Of a stretch of DNA of 23,623 bases, positions 7,184 through 14,813 are shown piece by piece. The position numbers and the translations under genes were made by a program. The stretch lies in contig CAYHEK010000017.1 of the NCBI GenBank assembly GCA_964355545.1, positions 1-23,623 of the forward strand, in the 5' to 3' direction. The notes below the pieces were generated by a model. It had not been told where the DNA came from. It searched no databases and worked only from the letters and a program-made list of their open reading frames with translations. Each line of letters opens with the position of its first letter. Positions within the stretch are counted from its first letter, which is position 1. This DNA comes from JAPLGE01 sp964355545. GTDB lineage: Bacteria; Bipolaricaulota; Bipolaricaulia; UBA7950; UBA9294.

Positions 7184-10100
7184 TCACGGGGCGGATGAGC
7201 CTGCAAAGGTGCGGTAGTAGAAGAATTTCTCATCTTCGCGTTGAAATCCGACCTCCTCAAGATCGGCCGCGGCGCTCGCGGAGACGATGGGTCGGCCGTC
7301 CCAGGAGGCGACGCGGATCGGCCGGGGCCGCGCCTCGTGGCGGAGGACCTCCGGCAGGAGGGCGAGGGCGGCACGCCTCTCTTTCTCCCCCAGGTCGGCG
7401 AGCGGGGTGAGGCGTTCCCCGCGGTTCTCGATCGCGAGGACGGGGAGCCCGCTTCGCAGGACGAGGAAGTTCCGCGGATGGCGGCGCAGGGCGAACTCCG
7501 GCCGGTCGAGGTGCCGTAGGGGGAAGGGCGAGGAGGGGCCGTACACGTTCGCGGGATCGCACGTGTTCAAGAGGACGAGGGCCTCCTCTCGAGGGGCTGT
7601 GAGGCCCTCCACTGCCTCTTGAGTCGCGAACTGGGTCCCCGAGAGGCCAAAGATGAAGAGGCCGCGCTCGACCGCGCCCTGCCACTCAAGACGCGCGAGA
7701 ACGGGATAGACCTCCGACCAGGGGACGGCGAGCGATTCGAGGTCGAGGATCTCTCGGGAGAGGAGACCATAGCGAGCAAGGAGGCGGTGGGCGAGCCCTT
7801 CCATCTCCTCGGCGGTCGGCCTTCCCGGCTCTGGGACGAGGAGCGACCAGCGGCCGGAGCCGCCGGGCCAGGTCCCCAGTCGCGGTCTACCCGGCCGCCA
7901 CAGGTCGGGATGTGGCCTTCCTCTGCGGACCGAGGCGAGGGAGTCGTTCGTCACCTCCCCTCTCCACACGAGGTCCCACAGAAGGAGGGCGACCTGCGAG
8001 GGAGCGAGATCGAGGCCGGACGCGATCTCGCCGAGGAAGCTCGCCCCGCGCTCGCGCAGGTACTGAGAGAGCCGCTCGGGAAGGCCCGCAGGGGCGCCCT
8101 CTCCCGGCGGGGAGAGGCGCAGGAAGGCCTGCCTCTCCTCGCGTGGGCAGAACGCGATTCGTTTGGGTCCCTCGCCGTGCGCGAGCCCGCGCCAGACGAA
8201 CTCGCCCGCGGTGAGGAGCCGGTCGAGCGAGTCGCTTCGGTAGCCCTGAACGCGATGGGCAAGGACGCGCGGCCAGGTCTCAAGGGGCAGGTAGAGGAAG
8301 GAAAGCTGCTCGAGGACCTCGGCCAGGCCACCGAGGCCGGCGAGCGGAGCGCGGACGTGCTGGAAGGAAAGGAGGAAGCGGGAGAAGGCCTCTTGGGTCA
8401 CCGGCTCGACGCGCCGCCGCCTCAGTGACAGGGTCAGCCGGCGGATCCCGGCGGCGACGCGGGGGTGAGAGAGGGCCTGGGACCCGTCCGGGAGGGTGAC
8501 CTTCACGGACTCGATCTTGGGAAGGACTCGATCGAGCACATCCGGCGAGAGGCCGTAGCGGCCGCGGATCCCCTCCGGCGCGAGGGCCGCGTGCGCGGCG
8601 AGGGCGCGCGCGATGACGTGGCGGAGGTCCTCCTCGTCGAGGCGCTGGTAGCGGGGAAGGTCCTCTCGAGCGATCAGGCGGTCCGGCGGCGCGGCGCCTG
8701 CGAGGTGGACGCGGCCGACGCGGCCGTCGGCGAGGAGTTCGGGAAGGGCCTCGAGTGCCTTCTCCTCTGCGCGCGCGGCGAGCTCTTCCTCGGTCAGGTC
8801 GCCGATCCGCCGCAGGAGTTCGACGAGTTCCGTCCCGTCGCGCGCCCGGTCGAACGGACCGAGCCCCTGGAGGCGCTCCTCCATCGCCGCGATCGCCTCC
8901 GGGTCGATGGGCCTCGTCGTCTCCCCTTTGAAGAGGGCCTCCACGTCCTCGCGGTCGACCCTGCTCTCGCCGGCAGGGGGCTTGGGCTCGTCCCACTCGT
9001 AGAGGTAGACGGCGGTGAAGTCGAAGAGGAGCGAGGAGGAAAACGGCGAAGGACTCTCACCGCGCCGCAGGCGGAACTCGGCGTCTCCGTCTTCCACCGC
9101 CCGGAGGAAACCGGCGAGCTCGCGGATTGGGAGGTGATCCTCGAGGGCCTCGCGGTAGGCCTCGACCACGATCGGGAAGGAGGGGAAGGAACGGGCGAGT
9201 TCGAGGAGGTCGCGCGCCCGCAGGCGCTGGAGCCAAAGCGGCGTCCTCTTCCCCGACCGCAGACGCGGAAGGAGAAGGGCGCGGCCGGCGGCCTGGCGGA
9301 AGCGGGCGCCGAAGAAGGCCGATCCCTCAAGCTCCTCTGCGGCGAGCTCCCTCACCTCTTCGGACCGGATCGAGCGCAGGGTTCGCACGGCGCGTTCGAC
9401 CGAAAGGCTACCGAGGTCGAACAGGATGCCGGCATCCGAGTGGACGGCGTGGGGGATCGGCCCGCCCTCACGGCGGAAGGCGGCGAGCGCGGCGAAGAGG
9501 AACGCGAGGTGAAAGGCCCGCCCAAAGGGCGAGAGGAGGGCGAGCCGCGGTCGCCCGAGGTCATCGGGAAAGGCGTCGAGGAGGATCAACCGATCGGTCG
9601 GGATGGCGCCGGCGCGGGTGAGCTGGTCGGTGAGGTACGCGCGCAGATTGCGGGCGGCCGCCGCGTCGAGTGAACACTCCGCCCGGAGCCACCCCTCGAA
9701 GTCTTCATCGTCCAGGCGCTCCGCACACTCTCGTGCGAACTCGCCAAGAGAGCGGCCGAACTCGACGTCGCGGCCGAGTCCCTCCCCGCGCCAGAACGGG
9801 ACCTGCGCCGCTATCTCTTCCGACGGGGCGACGACCACGCGATCGCTTCCGATCTCGACGATCCGCCAGCGGCCGGTCCCAAGGAGGATCGTCTCCCCCT
9901 CGCGCCGCTCGTAGACGAACTCCTCGTCCAGTTCGCCCAGGCGGGTCTTCCCGTCCTCGAGGACCATCGCGTACTGGCCGGTGTCGGGGATCGCTCCGCC
10001 GTTTACGACTGCGAGGTGACGGCTCCCGGGGAGCGGGTAGAGGACGTCTTTCGCGCGATCCCAGGAGATCCGCGGTCGGACACCGTGGAGGTCGGGCGTC

Positions 10101-11566
10101 GAGTAGCCACCGGCGAGCATGTCGAGGACGCGGAGGAAGGCCTCCCGCGGGAGGTCGCGGTAGGGGGCGGCGCGGCGGACGAGGGCGAAGACGTCGTCCA
10201 CGCGGCGCTCCCGCACCGCCACCAGGGCGACCACCTGTTGGGCGAGGACGTCGAGGGGGTTTTTCGGAATGTGGACCGGCGAGATCTCGCCACGGCGCAT
10301 CGCGCGGGCGAGGGCGGCCATCTCCAAGAGGTCGGCGCGGGTCTTGGGGATGAGACGGCCCACGCTTGAGGCGCGATAGAGGTGGCCGGCGCGGCCGACG
10401 CGCTGCAGGGCGCGCGCCACGGAGTGGGGCGACTCCACCTGGCAGACGAGGTCGATCGCCCCCATGTCGATCCCGAGTTCCAAGGACCCGGTCGCCACGA
10501 GGGCGGGGAGGCGACCGGCCTTGAGGTCCTCCTCGATCTCCTGGCGGCGTTCCTTGTCGACGCTCCCGTGGTGGGCGCGGACGAAGGGGTGGCCGGCACG
10601 CCGGTTCAACTCCGCCGCGATCCGCTCCACGCTGCGCCGATTGTTAGCGAAGATGAGAGTGGAGCGGTGCGATTCGACGAGTTCGAGGAGTCGCTCGTAG
10701 ATCGCCGGCCAGATCGAGACCGCTCCCTCCTGTCCGTGCGACAGGTCACTGTAGATCGCGGGCGAGCTCGAGAACGTCCCGTCCACCCCGCGCGGGAGAT
10801 CGGTCATGTCCTCGACCGGCGAGATGATCTCAAGGTCGAGCTCCTTGCGCATTCCGGCGTCGACGATCGTGACCGGCCGCGGCTCTCCGCGTGCGTCGCA
10901 GCCGCCAAGGAAGCGAGCGACCGCGTCGAGGGGCCGCTGCGTCGCCGAGAGGCCGATCCGGACGAACGGCCTTTCCACGAGCTCCTCTAGTCGCTCAAGG
11001 AGGAGCGTAAGGAAGGTACCGCGCTTGTTCTCGCACACGGCGTGGATCTCGTCGACGATCACGTAGCGGACCGGCCGGAGGCCCTCTTCGGCCCACAGCG
11101 ATGTGAGAAGGAGGTGGAGCGACTCCGGCGTCGTGATCAGGATCTGCGGTGGCTTGCGCCGCATCCTCTCCCGTGCCGCCGGGGGGGTGTCGCCGGTGCG
11201 GACGCCGACCGTCACTTCGGGAAGAGGGGTCCCGAGGGCACAAGCGGCGCTCCGGATCCCGGCGAGGGGCGCCTCGAGGTTCCTTTCAATGTCGGCTGCC
11301 AGGGCCTTGAGTGGGGAGAGGTAGAGGGTGTGCACTCCGGCCGGGGTCTCCCCACGTGCGAGCGCGAGAAGGAGCTCGTGGATGGCGATGAGGAAGGCGG
11401 CGAGCGTCTTCCCCGAACCGGTCGGAGCGAGGATGAGGGTGTTCTCGCCGCGGTGGATCGGCGGCCAACCGAGGCGCTGCGCCGGCGTGGGTCCGGCGAA
11501 GCTCTCGGCGAACCACCGCGCGACCGCCGGGTGAAAGAGGTCGAGCACGTCCGTGCCTTCAATCAT
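7184..11566 (-). CDS. lhr: Lhr-family superfamily-2 ATP-dependent helicase, full length
   Basis: The 1460-residue protein is close to full-length bacterial Lhr (about 1500), rather than the ~850-residue core form. Lhr is a 3'-to-5' single-stranded DNA translocase/helicase linked to DNA repair. The Walker A motif APTGSGKT is at 47-54, DEIH at 172-175, followed by LSATQRP and the motif VI QRVGRAGH. The winged-helix and Lhr-specific segments follow, then an about 600-residue C-terminal domain. I place the start at the ATG at 11566 (MIEGTDVLDLF), because homology begins there. The open frame continues upstream to 12385 through riboswitch and terminator DNA and is not coding. There is no clear Shine-Dalgarno; a weak GAGAAT -10 (11574-11579) lies 7 bases upstream. 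It heads a minus-strand run with pus10. Confidence 0.94.
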   Translation of the reverse strand: MIEGTDVLDLFHPAVARWFAESFAGPTPAQRLGWPPIHRGENTLILAPTGSGKTLAAFLIAIHELLLALARGETPAGVHTLYLSPLKALAADIERNLEAPLAGIRSAACALGTPLPEVTVGVRTGDTPPAARERMRRKPPQILITTPESLHLLLTSLWAEEGLRPVRYVIVDEIHAVCENKRGTFLTLLLERLEELVERPFVRIGLSATQRPLDAVARFLGGCDARGEPRPVTIVDAGMRKELDLEIISPVEDMTDLPRGVDGTFSSSPAIYSDLSHGQEGAVSIWPAIYERLLELVESHRSTLIFANNRRSVERIAAELNRRAGHPFVRAHHGSVDKERRQEIEEDLKAGRLPALVATGSLELGIDMGAIDLVCQVESPHSVARALQRVGRAGHLYRASSVGRLIPKTRADLLEMAALARAMRRGEISPVHIPKNPLDVLAQQVVALVAVRERRVDDVFALVRRAAPYRDLPREAFLRVLDMLAGGYSTPDLHGVRPRISWDRAKDVLYPLPGSRHLAVVNGGAIPDTGQYAMVLEDGKTRLGELDEEFVYERREGETILLGTGRWRIVEIGSDRVVVAPSEEIAAQVPFWRGEGLGRDVEFGRSLGEFARECAERLDDEDFEGWLRAECSLDAAAARNLRAYLTDQLTRAGAIPTDRLILLDAFPDDLGRPRLALLSPFGRAFHLAFLFAALAAFRREGGPIPHAVHSDAGILFDLGSLSVERAVRTLRSIRSEEVRELAAEELEGSAFFGARFRQAAGRALLLPRLRSGKRTPLWLQRLRARDLLELARSFPSFPIVVEAYREALEDHLPIRELAGFLRAVEDGDAEFRLRRGESPSPFSSSLLFDFTAVYLYEWDEPKPPAGESRVDREDVEALFKGETTRPIDPEAIAAMEERLQGLGPFDRARDGTELVELLRRIGDLTEEELAARAEEKALEALPELLADGRVGRVHLAGAAPPDRLIAREDLPRYQRLDEEDLRHVIARALAAHAALAPEGIRGRYGLSPDVLDRVLPKIESVKVTLPDGSQALSHPRVAAGIRRLTLSLRRRRVEPVTQEAFSRFLLSFQHVRAPLAGLGGLAEVLEQLSFLYLPLETWPRVLAHRVQGYRSDSLDRLLTAGEFVWRGLAHGEGPKRIAFCPREERQAFLRLSPPGEGAPAGLPERLSQYLRERGASFLGEIASGLDLAPSQVALLLWDLVWRGEVTNDSLASVRRGRPHPDLWRPGRPRLGTWPGGSGRWSLLVPEPGRPTAEEMEGLAHRLLARYGLLSREILDLESLAVPWSEVYPVLARLEWQGAVERGLFIFGLSGTQFATQEAVEGLTAPREEALVLLNTCDPANVYGPSSPFPLRHLDRPEFALRRHPRNFLVLRSGLPVLAIENRGERLTPLADLGEKERRAALALLPEVLRHEARPRPIRVASWDGRPIVSASAAADLEEVGFQREDEKFFYYRTFAGSSAP

Positions 11567-11639
11567 CCTGTTGATTCTCAGGGTGAAAGCGGCAGAAATC
11601 CAGAGGACCAGGGGATCGACCACAGAACGATCACTTGAG

Positions 11640-11668
11640 TTGACCTCGCGATCTGTTCTTAGTATGAT
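11640..11668 (+). promoter_or_regulatory. Near-consensus sigma-70 promoter of the riboswitch transcript
   Basis: TTGACC (11640-11645), exactly 17 bases, then TATGAT (11663-11668) make one of the best promoters in the window. The transcript should start near 11675, just before the c-di-GMP aptamer. It points away from lhr. Confidence 0.75.
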
Positions 11669-11680
11669 AGACCGGCTCCT

Positions 11681-11766
11681 CGATAAAGGCAAACCCGGCG
11701 AAAGCCGGGGGCGTAAAGTTACGGGCCTAAGGGGAAGGGATTCCGATGGTCGCCGGACTGCCGAAG
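11681..11766 (+). promoter_or_regulatory. Cyclic-di-GMP-I (GEMM-I) riboswitch aptamer
   Basis: The sequence follows the GEMM-I consensus in order. AAAGGCAAACC (11685-11695) leads into a perfect P2 hairpin, CCCGGC/GCCGGG closed by a GAAA tetraloop (11694-11709). Next come GCGTAAAGT (11711-11719, consensus CGCAAAGC) and GGGCCTAAG (11723-11731). A variable P3 hairpin follows, then GATGGTCGCCGGACTGCC (11745-11762). CCTAAG with GATGG forms the 11-nucleotide receptor that docks the GAAA loop in this class. GEMM-I aptamers bind c-di-GMP. A terminator lies just downstream. No ORF with a ribosome binding site follows closely; the next secure gene is the pyrophosphatase at 12373. Confidence 0.9.
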
Positions 11767-11770
11767 GCGA

Positions 11771-11815
11771 AGCGGGGCGCCGTGGCGGCGCTTGTTTCTT
11801 TTCTATTTCCTTTTT
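11771..11815 (+). terminator. Terminator acting as riboswitch expression platform
   Basis: A GCGCC/GGCGC stem (11777-11781 with 11787-11791), extendable by G-U pairs or re-paired as AAGCG/CGCTT (11770-11774 with 11789-11793), is followed by a long interrupted T run (TTGTTTCTTTTC and on to 11815). It starts only 4-10 bases after the aptamer, so ligand-dependent premature termination is the natural model. The direction of control (on or off) cannot be told from the sequence. Confidence 0.65.
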
Positions 11816-12076
11816 CGAGCGACGCGGACGTCCTTCTTCTCCAAGGGTCTTCTCTTCTCGTGCGGGTCGTCTCTCCTTTTCCTCGAAAGACGAAGGCATT
11901 GCGGCGAGGAGCGCACCCACCGATCCACGCACCACTTCTCCGGGGGTGGGGACAGGGAGGTGAGCCGCGAGGCGGCGCGAGGGGTGGCGCACGGAATCAG
12001 AGAGTGAGGGGTGACCCCCTCGCGCCGCGCACAAGATAGCGAGGATCAAAGCAGCCCTCCTTCGGGTACCTCGTTC
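11816..12076 (+). ncRNA. Candidate structured RNA or leader segment, class unknown
   Basis: No credible ORF is present here. A perfect 13-bp GC-rich stem joins 11972-11984 with 12016-12028. Each strand has a competing partner. GCGGC (11972-11976) can pair with GCCGC at 11964-11968 around a GAG loop. The 3' strand (12016-12021) can pair with GAGGGG at 12006-12011 around TGAC. Another hairpin (GAGG...CCTC, about 12040-12072) follows, then a strong terminator. I looked for RNase P, tmRNA and SRP RNA core motifs on both strands and saw none. It could be a small RNA, a second riboswitch-like element, or simply GC-rich leader. Confidence 0.4.
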
Positions 12077-12118
12077 CGCGGGCCCCGGGCCTAGCCGTAG
12101 GGGCCCGCGCTCTTTTCC
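12077..12118 (+). terminator. Strong intrinsic terminator downstream of the riboswitch RNA
   Basis: A perfect 10-bp stem, CGCGGGCCCC (12077-12086) with GGGGCCCGCG (12100-12109), has a 13-base loop containing GGC/GCC and is followed by CTCTTTTCC. It would end any transcript from the 11640 promoter that passes the first terminator, about 255 bases before the pyrophosphatase gene. Confidence 0.75.
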
Positions 12119-12120
12119 GG

Positions 12121-12149
12121 TTGCGGGGAGGGCTTTCTGGGAGTAGGAT
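12121..12149 (+). promoter_or_regulatory. Candidate promoter ahead of the pyrophosphatase leader
   Basis: TTGCGG (12121-12126), 17 bases, TAGGAT (12144-12149) lie directly after the preceding terminator. The same -10 hexamer is used before the arginase-family gene. Transcription would start near 12156-12159, at the ATG of a 38-codon ORF and about 215 bases before the pyrophosphatase gene. Confidence 0.45.
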
Positions 12150-12158
12150 TCGCGGCCG

Positions 12159-12275
12159 ATGAAACGTCTGAGGTCAGCTGCTGTTCGCCGCGTCCTTGAG
12201 CTTCGTCCTTTCGAGCGAGGCGCTGCGCCGAACGATCTTTGGGCGTTTCGGGTGGGCACAAGGATGGGGGTGTGA
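12159..12275 (+). CDS. Possible leaderless 38-residue leader ORF
   Basis: The ATG sits exactly 9 bases after the TAGGAT -10, the same spacing seen before ligA, the permease and the ATP-cone kinase, with no Shine-Dalgarno. The predicted peptide begins MKRLRSAAVRRVLELRPFER and ends at TGA; it is arginine-rich with no recognised domain. If translated, it could act as a leader peptide for the pyrophosphatase gene 97 bases downstream. A hairpin between them (TTGTGC 12287-12292 with GCACAA 12307-12312) might be affected by ribosome position. A chance ORF of this length in GC-rich DNA is quite possible. Confidence 0.28.
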   Translation: MKRLRSAAVRRVLELRPFERGAAPNDLWAFRVGTRMGV

Positions 12276-12372
12276 AGGCGAGGATGTTGTGCTCGGCTTA
12301 ACTTCTGCACAAAGGCGCTCAGCCTCGTAGCGAGCGCATATCTCTCGCCTGTCTTATCGGAAAGGAGGATGG

Positions 12373-14619
12373 ATGCACGGAGCATCGTTGTTTGAGACCT
12401 ACGCGCTGTGGACGGTCCTTGGGATCGCGATCATCGGGCTTCTGTACGCCCTCTTCCTGCGCCGGCAGGTGATGCGGGAGGACAAGGGCACCGAGAAGAT
12501 GCAGGAGGTCTGGAATGCGATTCGGAGTGGGGCAGACGCCTACCTGAATCGCCAACTCAAGACCATCCTGCCCTTGATCATCCTGCTCACGGTGGTCCTT
12601 TTCTTCAGCGTCTACATCGTGACTCCGAGCCCGGAGGCCGCCGAGCGGTTCAGCGGCATGGGCGAAAGCCAGGTGAAGCTGCTCGTTGGACTGGCGCGGG
12701 CGGCGGCGTTCATCATGGGGGCTCTCTTCTCGCTCATGGTCGGGCAGTTCGGCATGCGGATGGCGGTTCAGGGCAACGTCCGCGTCGCCTCGGCCGCGCG
12801 ATCGAGCTTTGAGAGGGCCGTCAAGATCGCCTACCGCTCCGGGACCATCACCGGCATGCTGACCGATGGCCTGGGCCTCTTTGGGGGCACGGTCATCTTC
12901 ATCCTCATGGGGAAGGCTGCCCCGGACGCTCTGTTGGGGTTTGGGTTCGGCGGAACGCTCCTGGCGCTCTTCATGCGCGTCGGCGGCGGGATCTTCACCA
13001 AGGCCGCCGACGTCGGCGCGGACCTCGTCGGCAAGGTCGAGGCGGGGATTCCTGAGGACGACCCGCGCAACGCCGCGGTCATCGCCGATCAGGTCGGCGA
13101 CAACGTGGGAGACTGCGCCGGGATGGCGGCCGACATCTTCGAAAGCTACGAGGTCACGATCGTGTCCGGCCTGATCCTCGGGCTCTCTCTCGTGGCCATC
13201 ACCGGTGAGCTCAAGTGGATCGTCTTCCCGCTCCTCGTTCGCGGGATCGGCGTCTTCGCGTCGATCATCGGGACCTACTTGGTCCGCGGCAAGGGCACGA
13301 AGGGGAACGCCATGACCGCGATCAACCGGGGGTTCTACACCTCGGCCGCGATCTGCCTCGCCGGGTTCGCCGTGCTCGCCCACTTCTACATGCAGGAGTG
13401 GCGTGCCTTCTTCTCCGTTGGAGTGGGAATCATCCTGGCGATCGTCATCGACGAGCTGACCAAGTACTTCACGGACACCCACCACAAGCCGGTGAAGGAC
13501 ATCGCCGGCTCGGCGAGGACCGGCTCGGCCACGTTGATTCTAAGAGGCCTCGGCGTCGGCTACGAGTCGTCAGTGTACGCCGTGCTCGTCATTGCGGCGA
13601 CCATCCTCGCCGCGGTCTTCATCTACTGGGGCATGCCGATTCAGTACGTGCTCTACGGCGTGGCCATGACCGGTATCGGGATGCTGACCCTCACCGGGAA
13701 CAACGTGGCCATGGACTCCTTCGGTCCGATTGCCGACAACGCCAACGGGATCGGTGAGATGGCCGGCCTGGACAAGAAGTCGCGCCAGGTCATGGCCGAC
13801 CTCGACGCGGTCGGAAACACGACCAAGGCGATCACCAAGGGCGTGGCCATCGGTTCGGCGGTCATCGCGGCGGTCTCCCTCTTTGGCTCGTACATCACCG
13901 ACGTCATGAAGATCGACCCGGCCGCGCTCGAGTTCGGGATCCGCATCAACCTCCCCATCGTGTTCATCGGCTTCCTGATCGGCGGCGCGCTTCCGTGGCT
14001 GTTCAGCTCGCTCACCATCAGCGCCGTGGGCCGCTCGGCAAGCCTGATCGTGGAAGAGGTCCGGCGCCAGTTTAGGATCCCGGGCCTGATGGAGGGGAGG
14101 GTGCCGGCGGACTACCGACAGGCGGTCGGAATCTGCACGAAAGCGGCGCAGCGCGAGCTCGTTCCGCTCGCCGTGCTCGCCGTGCTCATGCCGCTCATCG
14201 TCGGGTTCGCCCTGGGCGTCGAGGCCCTGGGTGGGTTCCTCGCCGGCGTGATCCTCTCCGGCCAGCTCCTCGCCGTGTTCATGGCGAACGCCGGCGGGGC
14301 GTGGGACAACGCGAAGAAGATGATCGAGGACGAGCCGTCCGATCCGGCCAAGAACACCGGGAAGGGGTCGGAGCGGCACAAGGCGTCGGTCGTCGGGGAT
14401 ACCGTCGGGGACCCGCTGAAGGACACGGCTGGCCCGGCCTTGAACCCGATGATCAAGGTGATCAACCTCGTCTCGCTGATCGCCGCGCCGATCATCGTGA
14501 CGCAGACGGCGATGTCCCCGGCCTCGATCGTGATCATCGCCGTGGGCGCCGTGGCGGTCGTCTTCTCCGTCTGGTACTCCCGCCGCGGGGCCAGGGAGCG
14601 GGCGCCTACGGCGAAGTAG
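12373..14619 (+). CDS. hppA: Membrane-bound proton-translocating pyrophosphatase, K+-independent type
   Basis: This 748-residue polytopic membrane protein, of normal family length with about 16 hydrophobic segments, couples pyrophosphate hydrolysis to ion pumping. The active-site region spans about 208-260 with AADVGADLVGKVEAG, EDDPRN and GDNVGDCAGMAADIFE. A second acidic cluster is near the C-terminus (GGAWDNAKK, then HKASVVGDTVGDPLKDT). The subtype-deciding position in GNTTKA is Lys485; K+-dependent enzymes, including Na+ pumps, have Ala there. I therefore predict a K+-independent proton pump. The ATG is preceded by AAAGGAGG (12361-12368), 4 bases away. The gene ends in its own terminator, and upstream lie the c-di-GMP riboswitch, a terminator and a second promoter. 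Confidence 0.96.
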   Translation: MHGASLFETYALWTVLGIAIIGLLYALFLRRQVMREDKGTEKMQEVWNAIRSGADAYLNRQLKTILPLIILLTVVLFFSVYIVTPSPEAAERFSGMGESQVKLLVGLARAAAFIMGALFSLMVGQFGMRMAVQGNVRVASAARSSFERAVKIAYRSGTITGMLTDGLGLFGGTVIFILMGKAAPDALLGFGFGGTLLALFMRVGGGIFTKAADVGADLVGKVEAGIPEDDPRNAAVIADQVGDNVGDCAGMAADIFESYEVTIVSGLILGLSLVAITGELKWIVFPLLVRGIGVFASIIGTYLVRGKGTKGNAMTAINRGFYTSAAICLAGFAVLAHFYMQEWRAFFSVGVGIILAIVIDELTKYFTDTHHKPVKDIAGSARTGSATLILRGLGVGYESSVYAVLVIAATILAAVFIYWGMPIQYVLYGVAMTGIGMLTLTGNNVAMDSFGPIADNANGIGEMAGLDKKSRQVMADLDAVGNTTKAITKGVAIGSAVIAAVSLFGSYITDVMKIDPAALEFGIRINLPIVFIGFLIGGALPWLFSSLTISAVGRSASLIVEEVRRQFRIPGLMEGRVPADYRQAVGICTKAAQRELVPLAVLAVLMPLIVGFALGVEALGGFLAGVILSGQLLAVFMANAGGAWDNAKKMIEDEPSDPAKNTGKGSERHKASVVGDTVGDPLKDTAGPALNPMIKVINLVSLIAAPIIVTQTAMSPASIVIIAVGAVAVVFSVWYSRRGARERAPTAK

Positions 14620-14643
14620 CGGGATTCGCGCGCGCTTTTCTCC

Positions 14644-14681
14644 GCGCCTCCCGGCGGGTGCCGAGAGGCGCGCCTCTTTTC
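14644..14681 (+). terminator. Terminator after the pyrophosphatase gene
   Basis: GCGCCTC (14644-14650) pairs with GAGGCGC (14665-14671), with an inner CGG/CCG, followed by GCCTCTTTTC. It lies 24 bases after the stop and makes the pyrophosphatase gene monocistronic. Confidence 0.65.
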
Positions 14682-14776
14682 GCACCCTCCTCGCGATGTC
14701 CTCTTCTCCTCGTGCCGCGCGTGGGCTCGTCCTCGCGGAAACGGGCACCGGGGGAGCCTTTTCTGCGTCGTTTCAT

Positions 14777-14804
14777 TGTCCCGGAGGGGGCGTTTGGGTA
14801 GACT
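14777..14804 (+). promoter_or_regulatory. Promoter of the permease gene, probably leaderless
   Basis: TTGTCC (14777-14782), 16 bases and TAGACT (14799-14804) precede the ATG at 14814. The -10 ends exactly 9 bases before the start codon and no Shine-Dalgarno is present. Confidence 0.5.
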
Positions 14805-14813
14805 CCGCGCGCC

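Noticed and set aside
9127..9621. Several long opposite-strand ORFs across lhr (for example 8465-9673 and 9127-9621)
   Set aside because: GC-rich DNA leaves antisense frames open; the minus-strand Lhr frame is continuous and has helicase motifs, while these have none.
11746..12039. 97-codon ORF downstream of the riboswitch
   Set aside because: It begins inside the aptamer, has no ribosome binding site and crosses the terminator; composition is unlike the neighbouring proteins.
11816..12118. RNase P RNA, tmRNA, SRP RNA or tRNA
   Set aside because: None of their conserved core sequences is visible on either strand, nor any tRNA cloverleaf or CCA end; only the generic structure is reported.
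11567..12385. N-terminal extension of the lhr frame (273 extra codons)
   Set aside because: It runs through the riboswitch, two terminators and the start of the pyrophosphatase gene; its sequence is low-complexity Arg/Ser/Pro and Lhr homology begins at 11566.
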